DNA of 61,439 nt from Anaerovibrio slackiae (lineage in GTDB: Bacteria > Bacillota > Negativicutes > Selenomonadales > Selenomonadaceae): positions 1 to 61,439 of the forward strand of contig NZ_VUNR01000016.1 of the NCBI RefSeq assembly GCF_009695585.1, in the 5' to 3' direction. Below the pieces are notes generated by a model. The model was not told the DNA's origin and ran no database searches. It saw nothing but the letters and a program-made list of their open reading frames with translations. A program made the position numbers and the translations under genes. Positions within the stretch are counted from its first letter, which is position 1; each line of letters starts with the position of its first letter. Shown piece after piece: positions 35,138 to 43,422 of the stretch.

Positions 35138-37501
35138 TTATAATCTTTCCTTTTCCATGAATTCAGCAAACTCATCTGCCGGTATAGGCTTGCAGAAATA
35201 ATATCCCTGAATGTAGTCGCACTGGAACCTGCGCAGAAGCTCCACCTGATACTTCTGCTCAATGCCCTCTGCCACCACCACGCGGCCGGTCTCGTGAGCC
35301 ACCTGGATAATGTGACGCACCAGGCTGGTATCACTGTCAGGCATATCCTCCTGCCAGCCGTCAAAGAGCCCCTTGTCCAGCTTCAGGCAGTCAATAGGCA
35401 TGCCGTACAGAAGCCCCAGGGAGGAATAGCCGCTGCCAAAATCGTCCATGGCAATCCTGAAGCCGCTGGACTTGATGGCACGCAGGAAGGTAATCAGCGT
35501 ATCCTCATCCACGGAAGCATCGTTTTCCAGCACTTCCAGCTCAATCAGCTCCTTGTCGATGCCGTACTTGGCCATGGTACGCTCCATTTCGTCCACAAAG
35601 CGCCGTCCCTGGGCGATATTGCGCCGGGACACATTTACGGACACAGGCACCAGCTGCCGCCCCTCCTGGCGCCATGCCGCCAGCTGGCGGCACACCAGCT
35701 CAAACACATGACGGTCAAGAGTCTCCAGATTACCATCCCGCTCAAAGAGGGGCAGGAAGATATACGGCGGCAAAAAGCCATGCTCCGGGCTGATCCAGCG
35801 CACCAGTGCCTCCGCACCGCTCAGCACAGGGCTCGCGCCCCTGACATCGTACTTGGGCTGGAAATACACCACGAACTCGCCGTTCTGCATAGCCGCCTGG
35901 AAGCCATCCTCCAGAGCCTTCTCCTGCTTCATCTTCTTGACCACCTTCTCATCAAAGAAGCTGACGGCATTGCAGTTCTGCTGCACAATCTGCTTCCCTG
36001 CCAGCCGGGCATTACCTGCCACATCCATCGGCCAGCTTTCGTCCACATCCAGTGCCATGCCGCCATATTCCACCGGCATGGCATTGATATTCAGCTGTCC
36101 CTCCACGGCACTGGCAATCTCCTGCTTGCGCTTTTCCTCCTCGCTGACAAAGTCCTCCAGCCGGACAATGTACACGCCTGCAGTCAGGTACAGCCTGCTG
36201 CCCTCCTTATGGGCATATACCTCCGTAATCCCATCCAACAGCTCCCGGAGCCGCCTTTCCAGCTCCCCCCGGTCACAGCCCCGCCACATCAGGTAGAACA
36301 TATCGCTGTTGCCCCGGTAGCCGGACTCACCCTCCCGGCAGCCAGCCTTCAGCTTGTCCGCCACCAGCTGCAGCACAGTGTTGCCGAACTTGTAGCCCAT
36401 AAAATCATTAATCGCCTTCATGCCCCGGATATTCACTACAATCACAGCCAGCGCCTTCAGCTGATTCTTCCGCACCAGCTCCAGCATGTTAAGCTTATAC
36501 TTTTCCAGGTTGCCCAGCCCTGTCAGGGCGTCCGAATACGCCAGGTCGTATATCCTCTCCTGGGACTTCAGCTGCCGCCACTCGGAATAGCCGTAGCCGC
36601 CCAAAAGCAGGAGCAGCATTATCCCCAGGATAAACGTCACGGAATTCAGGATGCCGGTAATCCTTTCCTGTACCACATAAGTGGGAATCACATCCAGCAC
36701 ATACAGATCGCTGACCGAGGAAAGGGGACGGCATGCCAGGTAATACTGGGTGCTGTCCGGCATTGTAATACGCTCAACACCGTACCGGTTCTGACGCACC
36801 TTGGTATAAAGTCTCACCAGCTCCGGAGCCGCATCAGGCTGCTGCCAGCCTGCCAGATAGCTGTCCATATACCTTGCCAGCTCCCACTTCCGGGCCTGTA
36901 CGAACATTCTGCCCTCGGCATCAATGATAAAGCTCTCATCATTGCCGTCAAAAGCACTAAAGTTGAACATGGTTTTCAGGGCATTCACATCAAGAATACC
37001 GTAGACGCTGCCCATGATGAAGCCTTGCATCTGAATCGGCACGGAAAACACCATGGCATTCAGATTGTCAAAGGCCGTCCTCTTGGTATAGACAACCTTT
37101 CTCTCCCCCCGCAGAGAAAGCTTTATGCCCGGAAAATCCGTCATCCTGATATCAGGTCCTTCCAGGCCGCGGCCATAGATATCCACCGCACCTACCCGGG
37201 TAAAATTATTTACCTCCGTCAGGTAGCGCACCCTCCGGGCAGTACCGTCCCTGCTCCAGGCCAGATCCCTTGCCACATACTCCATGCTGGAAAAGATGCC
37301 TGCAATCTTTCTGTCCACATACATGCTGTTCTGGCGGGTAATATCCAAAAGCTCCGTCTGGACATTGGATACCAAAAGCAAAGAAAGCCTGTCCCGGAAC
37401 ATCAGGATAACGCTTAGGGAAACAGAAAACAGCAAAATACCTGCAATCAGTATGCGCTGCATTGCCACAAGGCGCCGCTTGCTCTTTTTATTCATTGCCA
37501 T
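35138..37501 (-). CDS. Membrane GGDEF-EAL protein, probable c-di-GMP phosphodiesterase
   Basis: The 787-residue protein has a membrane helix (about 12-32), an extracytoplasmic dCACHE-like sensor (about 35-285), and a second helix (VTFILGIMLLLLLGGYGY). A GGDEF domain with YSDALTGLGNLEKY follows, but its catalytic loop reads YRGNSDMFYLMW instead of GG[DE]EF, so it is probably inactive as a cyclase. The EAL domain retains EALVRW, NVSRRN, ELEVLEN, DDFGSGYSSL, LKLDKG, AEGIE and QGYYFCKP, the metal and catalytic set. It should hydrolyse c-di-GMP in response to a periplasmic signal. The start overlaps the upstream BMP gene by 14 nt. Confidence 0.92.
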   Translation of the reverse strand: MAMNKKSKRRLVAMQRILIAGILLFSVSLSVILMFRDRLSLLLVSNVQTELLDITRQNSMYVDRKIAGIFSSMEYVARDLAWSRDGTARRVRYLTEVNNFTRVGAVDIYGRGLEGPDIRMTDFPGIKLSLRGERKVVYTKRTAFDNLNAMVFSVPIQMQGFIMGSVYGILDVNALKTMFNFSAFDGNDESFIIDAEGRMFVQARKWELARYMDSYLAGWQQPDAAPELVRLYTKVRQNRYGVERITMPDSTQYYLACRPLSSVSDLYVLDVIPTYVVQERITGILNSVTFILGIMLLLLLGGYGYSEWRQLKSQERIYDLAYSDALTGLGNLEKYKLNMLELVRKNQLKALAVIVVNIRGMKAINDFMGYKFGNTVLQLVADKLKAGCREGESGYRGNSDMFYLMWRGCDRGELERRLRELLDGITEVYAHKEGSRLYLTAGVYIVRLEDFVSEEEKRKQEIASAVEGQLNINAMPVEYGGMALDVDESWPMDVAGNARLAGKQIVQQNCNAVSFFDEKVVKKMKQEKALEDGFQAAMQNGEFVVYFQPKYDVRGASPVLSGAEALVRWISPEHGFLPPYIFLPLFERDGNLETLDRHVFELVCRQLAAWRQEGRQLVPVSVNVSRRNIAQGRRFVDEMERTMAKYGIDKELIELEVLENDASVDEDTLITFLRAIKSSGFRIAMDDFGSGYSSLGLLYGMPIDCLKLDKGLFDGWQEDMPDSDTSLVRHIIQVAHETGRVVVAEGIEQKYQVELLRRFQCDYIQGYYFCKPIPADEFAEFMEKERL

Positions 37502-38621
37502 CACCAATCTTCCCTTCCGTTCCCTGTACCAGCCAGTTCATATCATGCAGCAGCCCCTTGTCGGAAAGGGTTTCCCCATCCCGGATCCTGCGGGTGCCGC
37601 TCTGGTCGTAGACCGGGCCGTAAAAAACATCCCAGTTTCCCTCTGCCAGCCGCTGACGGGCAGACTGCACCACCTGCTTCTGTTCCTCATTCAGCACCCC
37701 GTCAAATACAGGGGCAATATCCACCACCTGGTCATCCATGCCCAGATAGTACTGACGGCTATGGAACCTGCCATCAATGCAGTCCTTAATCAGCTTGATA
37801 TAGAGCTTTTTCCAGTTCCACACCGCTGCCGTCACCATGCTGCCATTATGCTCCCCTACGTTGTCATAGTGATAGCCCACGCTCCTTATGCCCCGCTTGG
37901 CAGCCTCAAAGGAAATAACATCGCTGTTTTGATGGTAAGTAATCAAATCAATAGGGAACTCATCCAGCAGCTTGTTTGCCACAGCCTTTTCCTTCTCGCT
38001 GTCATCCCAGCTGCCTGACCAGCGCACATGCACCACCGCCTCCGGGTTGACGCTGCGCACCCCCAGTGTAAAGGCATTAATCCCCCTGATAACCTCCACG
38101 ATGGGAATAGCCGCCACATAACCCACATGATTGGTCTTGGTGCAAAGGCCTGCCACCACGCCGCTGAGATAGCGTGCCTGATACATCCTGCCAAAATAGG
38201 TAGACATATTCTCCATTGTCTCCACGCCGGAGCCATGGAAAAAATAGATATCGGGATGCTTTTCCGCCAATGCCTTCATGCCATCCGTATAACCAAAGCT
38301 GGTGCCAAAAATCTCCCGGCAGCCTTCCGCAATCAGCTCCTCCCCGGCCTGCTCCACCTGGTCATCACTGATATAATCCTTGTAGTGGATCTGCACCCCC
38401 AGCTCCTGGGTAGCCGCCAGAAAGCCCTCATAATGAGCCTGGTTCCAGCCTCTGTCCATAATGCTGCTGTCCAGAATAACTCCCACATGATACAGCCGCT
38501 TGTCCACGTCCACCTTTTCCGTATCCAGCACGGAATCGTAATGCAGCAAAGCAAAAACACATACACATGCCACCACGCCAATAATAATCCCAAGCTGCTT
38601 TTGCAGCCATCCCTTCTCCAT
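37488..38621 (-). CDS. BMP-family (PnrA/Med-like) substrate-binding protein, membrane-anchored
   Basis: The 377-residue product has an N-terminal hydrophobic segment (LGIIIGVVACVCVFALLHY, about 10-28). This is more like a membrane anchor than a lipoprotein signal, although VVAC resembles a lipobox. The binding domain shows YHVGVILDSSIMDRGWNQAHYEG, EIFGTSFGYTDGMKALAEKHPDIYFFHGSG, GRMYQARYLSGVVAG and VGYVAAIPIVEVIRGINAFTLG, characteristic of PnrA-type purine nucleoside receptors. No ABC permease is nearby; instead it is coupled to a GGDEF-EAL protein and a hybrid kinase, so a sensory rather than transport role is likely. GAGGAGGG precedes ATG 38621. Confidence 0.9.
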   Translation of the reverse strand: MEKGWLQKQLGIIIGVVACVCVFALLHYDSVLDTEKVDVDKRLYHVGVILDSSIMDRGWNQAHYEGFLAATQELGVQIHYKDYISDDQVEQAGEELIAEGCREIFGTSFGYTDGMKALAEKHPDIYFFHGSGVETMENMSTYFGRMYQARYLSGVVAGLCTKTNHVGYVAAIPIVEVIRGINAFTLGVRSVNPEAVVHVRWSGSWDDSEKEKAVANKLLDEFPIDLITYHQNSDVISFEAAKRGIRSVGYHYDNVGEHNGSMVTAAVWNWKKLYIKLIKDCIDGRFHSRQYYLGMDDQVVDIAPVFDGVLNEEQKQVVQSARQRLAEGNWDVFYGPVYDQSGTRRIRDGETLSDKGLLHDMNWLVQGTEGKIGDGNE

Positions 38622-38871
38622 AAGACATCCCTCCTCGCGATTATTGTTTCATCCTAAAAGCTTCTAGCAAAACAGAAATTTTGTATCTTTTTTGAAGCTA
38701 TTTTTATGACTTCTTGTTCAATTATATAAAATTCATGCGAAATTTGCACTATTTTTTTACACAACTTTACTACACAAGCTTCTGTATACATTTGCCTGCG
38801 TCATTTACAAAACGTATTATCTATTTAGGAAATCCTGTCCACAATTTGCGGATATAATACTTTTTTGCAAC
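38622..38871. other. Upstream region of the BMP-EAL-kinase operon
   Basis: No gene is visible. On the minus strand a TATAAT at 38722-38727 lies about 100 nt before the BMP start and is a likely -10, without a convincing -35. The rest is AT-rich and without clear repeats. Confidence 0.45.
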
Positions 38872-38916
38872 AAAAAATCCGTCTGTCCTGCGACCTGACG
38901 GTCACAGGGCAGACGG
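38872..38916 (-). terminator. Terminator of pgi
   Basis: On the minus strand CCGTCTGCCCTG and CAGGACAGACGG pair (one G-U), with an inner GACC/GGTC stem, and are followed by ATTTTTTG. Confidence 0.88.
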
Positions 38917-39014
38917 AGCTTCACTCAAAAAAAGGTATCAAAAACACTACACAAAAAGCACTGCCTCAAAGGGCAATCCCCGGCTAAAAAGCTCCGGGCG
39001 CCCCGGAAAGCTTA

Positions 39015-40469
39015 TCAGCCCTTTGCCTTTACCTCCTGGAGGCTAGGGCCCATGATACGCTTGTATGCCTCTACACCAGGCTGGTTGAAGGCATCCACAT
39101 CGGCCAGCTCGCCCTCGTAGGCAATGGAAAGTGCCAGCATGTAGAGAAGCTGTCCCAGATTGTAGGCATCCAGCTTCGGCAGGGAGAACAGGGCGTTGAA
39201 GCGGTTGTTGGAAGCCAGTGCCTTGGCGTTGGACTCCCGTGCCACCTCCAGTGCCTGGCTCATCTTTACGCCGGAAATATCAGCCAGCTTCTGAGCCTCA
39301 GGGAACACGTTAGGGATTACATAATCCTCATCCCAGTTCTCAACCCGGATAAACTGAACCACCTTGTTCAGCTTGCCTTCCTGATGCTGCTGGGTCTGGG
39401 CATGCATGTCGGTAGTACCAACAGCCACGATAGGGGTTCTGCCGTAGAACACCTCGTTGCCCTCACGGTCAACGGACTTGCCCAGGGACTCAGCCAGAAG
39501 CTGGATGTACCACTCAGATACGGACTTCAGGTAGTCACCATAAGGCATCATAACCTCCATATCACGGCCATACTTCTCAGCAGCGATGAATTTCAGCACT
39601 GCATTCAGCAGGGCAGGGTTCTCCCATACATCATCACCCAGGCAGGCCTGATCCATATCCTTGGCACCGTTCAGGAATGCCTTGATATCAAAACCGCAGA
39701 CAGCAGCCAGCACCAGTCCTACATCGCAGAAGATGGAGAAACGGCCGCCTACGCCATCCGGAACACTGTACTGTGGCCAGTTGTTATCCATAGCCAGCTT
39801 CTTCAACAGGGTTGGCTTCTCCTCATTAGGATCGGTAACAGCCACAACCTCAACCTCGATATCAGGATTCTGCTTCAGGGCATCATAGATAACCATGAAG
39901 TTGGACATGGTATCCAGGGTGCCGCCGGACTTGGAAATAACCATCAGGCTTACCACAAACTTGCGCTTCTTGTGGCTCAGGCATACCTTGGCGCTCCTGG
40001 CCAGCTGGCGGATGATATCGCCGGTCCTTCTCGGGTCGATATTCTGGCCGCTGAAATAAATCTGCGGCAGGCCGTCACGCTCCTCAGTGCTCATGGAGTT
40101 CCAGAACTCGCCGCACTGCACGTCAAAGATTACCTTGTCGCCCAGGTAGGAACCGCCAATGCCCAGGGACACCACTGCATCAACGCGGTTTCTCACGGAG
40201 TCGGTCAGCTCCTGCAGATGTGCCATGGAGGCAGGGTTGTTCAGATGGCCTTCCTCAACATATGGCAGCTGGGAGAAATAAACCTTCTCAGGGGTGCCAT
40301 CCTTGGAAAGATGGCCACGGATAATACCGTCCTTCCTCATGACCTTGATAGCCTCGGTAGCAGCCTTGATCTTGTCAGACAAAGCCTCCACATCAGCCTT
40401 GGTTACCTTGCCTTCGCCTACCAGATTGTCATAGTCAAAGGAAAAGCCGGATTTCAAAGTTAAACTCAT
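39015..40469 (-). CDS. pgi: Glucose-6-phosphate isomerase
   Basis: Pgi interconverts glucose 6-phosphate and fructose 6-phosphate in glycolysis and supplies hexose phosphates for LPS synthesis. The 484-residue protein has the sugar-phosphate isomerase folds with VVSLGIGGSYLGDKVIFD, FVVSLMVISKSGGTLDTMSNF, DGVGGRFSIFCDVGLVLAAVCG and MHAQTQQHQEGKLNKVVQFI (catalytic His/Gln region). The C-terminal LGQLLYMLALSIAYEGELADVDAFNQPGVEAYK carries the conserved lysine. AGGGAGGT precedes the ATG. It is monocistronic, with its own terminator and a TATAAT at 40513-40518. Confidence 0.96.
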   Translation of the reverse strand: MSLTLKSGFSFDYDNLVGEGKVTKADVEALSDKIKAATEAIKVMRKDGIIRGHLSKDGTPEKVYFSQLPYVEEGHLNNPASMAHLQELTDSVRNRVDAVVSLGIGGSYLGDKVIFDVQCGEFWNSMSTEERDGLPQIYFSGQNIDPRRTGDIIRQLARSAKVCLSHKKRKFVVSLMVISKSGGTLDTMSNFMVIYDALKQNPDIEVEVVAVTDPNEEKPTLLKKLAMDNNWPQYSVPDGVGGRFSIFCDVGLVLAAVCGFDIKAFLNGAKDMDQACLGDDVWENPALLNAVLKFIAAEKYGRDMEVMMPYGDYLKSVSEWYIQLLAESLGKSVDREGNEVFYGRTPIVAVGTTDMHAQTQQHQEGKLNKVVQFIRVENWDEDYVIPNVFPEAQKLADISGVKMSQALEVARESNAKALASNNRFNALFSLPKLDAYNLGQLLYMLALSIAYEGELADVDAFNQPGVEAYKRIMGPSLQEVKAKG

Positions 40470-40633
40470 TAAGATTACCTCCCTATGGAAATCACACTAG
40501 ATTACATTATCTATTATACTCGTTTTTATCGGACATTGGTAGCTATTTTTCCTGTTTACGCAACAAAAATGCAATTGCATAAAAATTTGCACCAATTGCA
40601 TCATTTTACAAAAAATCCTCATCCTCGACAGGC

Positions 40634-42010
40634 TCATTTGGCACTGAGAATCTCCCGTGCCTCCTGCTTCATCTGCCGCAGGGTATAATAATAGGCAATT
40701 GCCAACGGCACGCAGGAACCAATCCAGGCGGCAGGGCTGGCCATGGATGCTCCCCAGAAGCCCAGCAGCTGCACCAGCCAGATGGCTGCTGCGGCACGCA
40801 TCACCAGCTCCATAATACCGGCAAAGGTAGGCACAAAGCTCTTGCCCAGCCCCTGCAGGGTGCTCCTGTAGATAAACAGCAGGGCAAGAATCCAATAGCA
40901 GACACCGGTGGTAGTCAGATACACCTGCCCATAGTCGATTACCTGAGGCTCCGCATCCCCTACAAACAAAAACATCAGCTGGGAACCGAAGACAATATTG
41001 AAAATCCCCACCAGAATACTGAACGTGCCTGACATCATGATGCACTGGTTCACGCCCTTCTTGATGCGCCCCAGCTTCCTGGCACCATAATTCTGTGCCG
41101 TATAGGCTGCCATAGCCATGCCGAAGGACATCATGGGCATCAGGGCAATGGTCTCCACCTTCTGTGCCGCCGCATAGGAAGCCACCGCCACAGGCCCCAG
41201 CCCGTTCAGTGCCACCTGCAATATGACGGCGCCGATGGCTATGATGGAGGTCTGAAAGGCCATAGGCAGCCCTACCCGGAGATGCTGCCAGAGAAACTCC
41301 CTGTCCAGCCGCCAGTCCCCCGCCTGAATCCTCAGTGCCGGCACCTTCCGCCAGATGTAGAGCCATACAATCAGCCCTCCCAGTGCCTGAGAGACGATCA
41401 TGGCCTCTGCCGCCCCCGGAATGCCCCACTCAAAGACCAGCAAAAAAAGCGGCTCCAGCAGGATATTGATGCACAGGGACGTGGCCAGAAACATGGTGGG
41501 ATGGCGGCTGTCACCCAGGGCCCTCAGCAGATTTGCCCCCACAATAAAAACGCTGAACAGGGGCGAGCCCCCCACCACGATGGAAATAAATGCCTCCGCC
41601 CCATCAAGAATATCCGGCGGCGTATCCATCAGCACCAGGATATCCCGGGCAAAATAAGCTCCGATAAAAGCCGTCACGAAGCTGACAGCCATAGTCAGCA
41701 CCACGCAGGCGGCGGCACTGCGCCGCACCCCCTCATAGTCCCTGGCACCGAAACGCTGCCCTGTAATAATGGTCAGCCCGGCTGTCATGCCCATGATGCA
41801 GCCCACCAAAAGAAACATCAGGCAGCCGGTGCAGCCCACCGCAGCCAGGGCTTCCACCCCCAGGAACCGCCCTACAATCAAGGTATCCACGAAGCCATAC
41901 AGCTGCTGGAAAATATTGCCGGCAATCAAGGGCAGGGTAAAAAACAAAATCAGCCTGGCAGGACTGCCCTCAGTCATGTCCTTGGTATTATTATTTGCAT
42001 TTTCTGCCAT
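40634..42010 (-). CDS. MATE family multidrug/Na+ exporter
   Basis: The 458-residue protein has twelve hydrophobic helices and the MATE pattern: LILFFTLPLIAGNIFQQLYGFVDTLIVGRFLG at the start of the first bundle and its pseudo-repeat LRVGLPMAFQTSIIAIGAVILQVALNGLG in the second. The conserved VASYAAAQKVETIALMP and GMAMAAYTAQNYGARK follow. It is expected to export cationic compounds using Na+ or H+ gradients. ATG 42010 has GGGGGA at 5 nt; an adjacent ATG at 42013 is possible. No regulator or drug target is adjacent. Confidence 0.93.
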   Translation of the reverse strand: MAENANNNTKDMTEGSPARLILFFTLPLIAGNIFQQLYGFVDTLIVGRFLGVEALAAVGCTGCLMFLLVGCIMGMTAGLTIITGQRFGARDYEGVRRSAAACVVLTMAVSFVTAFIGAYFARDILVLMDTPPDILDGAEAFISIVVGGSPLFSVFIVGANLLRALGDSRHPTMFLATSLCINILLEPLFLLVFEWGIPGAAEAMIVSQALGGLIVWLYIWRKVPALRIQAGDWRLDREFLWQHLRVGLPMAFQTSIIAIGAVILQVALNGLGPVAVASYAAAQKVETIALMPMMSFGMAMAAYTAQNYGARKLGRIKKGVNQCIMMSGTFSILVGIFNIVFGSQLMFLFVGDAEPQVIDYGQVYLTTTGVCYWILALLFIYRSTLQGLGKSFVPTFAGIMELVMRAAAAIWLVQLLGFWGASMASPAAWIGSCVPLAIAYYYTLRQMKQEAREILSAK

Positions 42011-42109
42011 CATATTCCCCCTATTTATCAAACCACATCTTATCAAGCCATATCCAGAAAGCTATCTCCCCATATCTCCTATCGCCAAGCCTCACCCCCG
42101 GCCTCCGCG

Positions 42110-42865
42110 CTATTCCAGATACCTGGTCACCAGGTAGCGGAGCTTTTCCCGGAGGACAATCACGCTGTCATCCAGGGCAGCAGAGGAAGGCATCAGCTTG
42201 TTGTAATGAAAAACCTGACGGCGGTTGGTGCGGTAATCCGTAGGATAGGCTGTCACCTGAAAGCCCTCCTTCTCAAAGTTCAGCACCGACCGCTCCATGT
42301 GAAAGGCGGAGGTCACCAGCACAGGCCGCGCAAGCCCCCTCTCCTTCATGATGCGGCCGCTGAAGACCGCATTCTGCCGGGTGTTCAGGCTGTCCGGCTC
42401 CAGCAGGATATCCGCCTCCGGCACCCCCAGCCGCATCAGCTCACGCCTGGCAATCACCGCCTCAGGGCCGCTGTCTTCATAGACCTGCCCCCCGGACACC
42501 AGCACCGGCACATGGAGCCTGCTGTAGAGCTCCGCCGCAGCCAGCAGGCGGCTGGCAGGAGCGGCACACACATTGCCCAGTTCTCCCATGTTGGGGGTAT
42601 CGGCAGTAGCACCGCCCCCCAGCATCACAATCACATCCCCGGCCGGCGCCGCAGGCTGCTCATAGGATCGCTCCAGGCTGCCCATCAGCATGGAGGATAC
42701 CAGCTGGGTGGACATGAGATAAAAAATCCCCGTCACCAGGAAAAGCGCAACAGCCGCCCTTACCTCCCGCCTGCGCCACAAATAAAATGACAAAAGCCAG
42801 AAGCAGACAAAAAAAATCCCCGGCGGCAGCACGAAACTGGCACCGAATTTCAACAGATAAATCAC
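42110..42865 (-). CDS. YdcF/ElyC-like DUF218 membrane protein
   Basis: The 251-residue product has two N-terminal membrane helices (PPGIFFVCFWLLSFYLW and AAVALFLVTGIFYLMST) and a DUF218 domain: VIVMLGGGATADTPN, ASRLLAAAELYSRLHVPVLVSGG, EAVIARRELMRLGVPEADILLEPDSLNTRQNA and VTSAFHMERSVLNFEKEG. ElyC-type members affect envelope assembly and undecaprenyl carrier use, but the reaction is unknown. A GTG start at 42865 is preferred, as TATGGAGGT lies just upstream; ATG 42892 is the alternative. It is close to the MATE gene (about 100 nt) and read in the same direction. Confidence 0.88.
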   Translation of the reverse strand: MIYLLKFGASFVLPPGIFFVCFWLLSFYLWRRREVRAAVALFLVTGIFYLMSTQLVSSMLMGSLERSYEQPAAPAGDVIVMLGGGATADTPNMGELGNVCAAPASRLLAAAELYSRLHVPVLVSGGQVYEDSGPEAVIARRELMRLGVPEADILLEPDSLNTRQNAVFSGRIMKERGLARPVLVTSAFHMERSVLNFEKEGFQVTAYPTDYRTNRRQVFHYNKLMPSSAALDDSVIVLREKLRYLVTRYLE

Positions 42866-43033
42866 AAAAATACCTCCATAAGCATAACGCACATCAAATT
42901 TTGGTAAAATCCACTCAAAATTCCCTAAAAAATCATTCTCTTTGCAGGATTTTTACTTTTTTGGTAGAATTATTTATTATTATACCATAATGTATGAAGA
43001 ATGTAAGAAAAGAATTAAAAAGGAGAGATTATC

Positions 43034-43375
43034 ATGGCATTAATTCCAGCAAACGAAATCAAGGCACAGAACAAGGCAAACGGCAAGGGTGAAATCACCA
43101 TCTGCCACATTCTCGGCTCTGAGCAGCTGGGGGGCAACGACATGTTTGCCAGGGTTACCATCCCGGCAGGCTGCTCCATCGGCTACCACGAGCATCACGG
43201 CAACACCGAGACCTACCACATCCTGCAGGGAGAGGCCCTCTACAGCGACAACGGCAAGGAAATGAAAATCGGCGTGGGCACCACCACCTTCTGCCCGGAC
43301 GGCGAAGGGCACAGCATCGAGAACTGCGGCACTGAGGACCTGGTGTTCATCGCCCTGATTAGCAAGAGCCTCTAA
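43034..43375 (+). CDS. Single-domain cupin protein
   Basis: The 113-residue protein is a small beta-barrel cupin: VTIPAGCSIGYHEHHGNTETYHILQGEALYSDNG gives the first motif with two histidines and a glutamate for metal binding. GEGHSIENCG with VFIALI gives the second. Such proteins bind a small ligand or act as sugar or phenolic isomerases; the substrate is not evident. AAGGAGAG precedes the ATG by 7 nt. It lies 47 nt before the large hybrid kinase on the same strand, so the cupin could share its transcript. Confidence 0.9.
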   Translation: MALIPANEIKAQNKANGKGEITICHILGSEQLGGNDMFARVTIPAGCSIGYHEHHGNTETYHILQGEALYSDNGKEMKIGVGTTTFCPDGEGHSIENCGTEDLVFIALISKSL

Positions 43376-43422
43376 TCCCCCGCAGGGCATAGAGGACCAG
43401 CAGAATTTACGAGGTATATTGC

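Noticed and set aside
35294..37417. A 707-codon open frame on the plus strand opposite the GGDEF-EAL gene, and similar long antisense frames elsewhere (for example opposite hemL, hemB and the kinases)
   Set aside because: They arise from the GC-rich codon pattern of the real genes; they show no family motifs, and the sense strand has complete domains.
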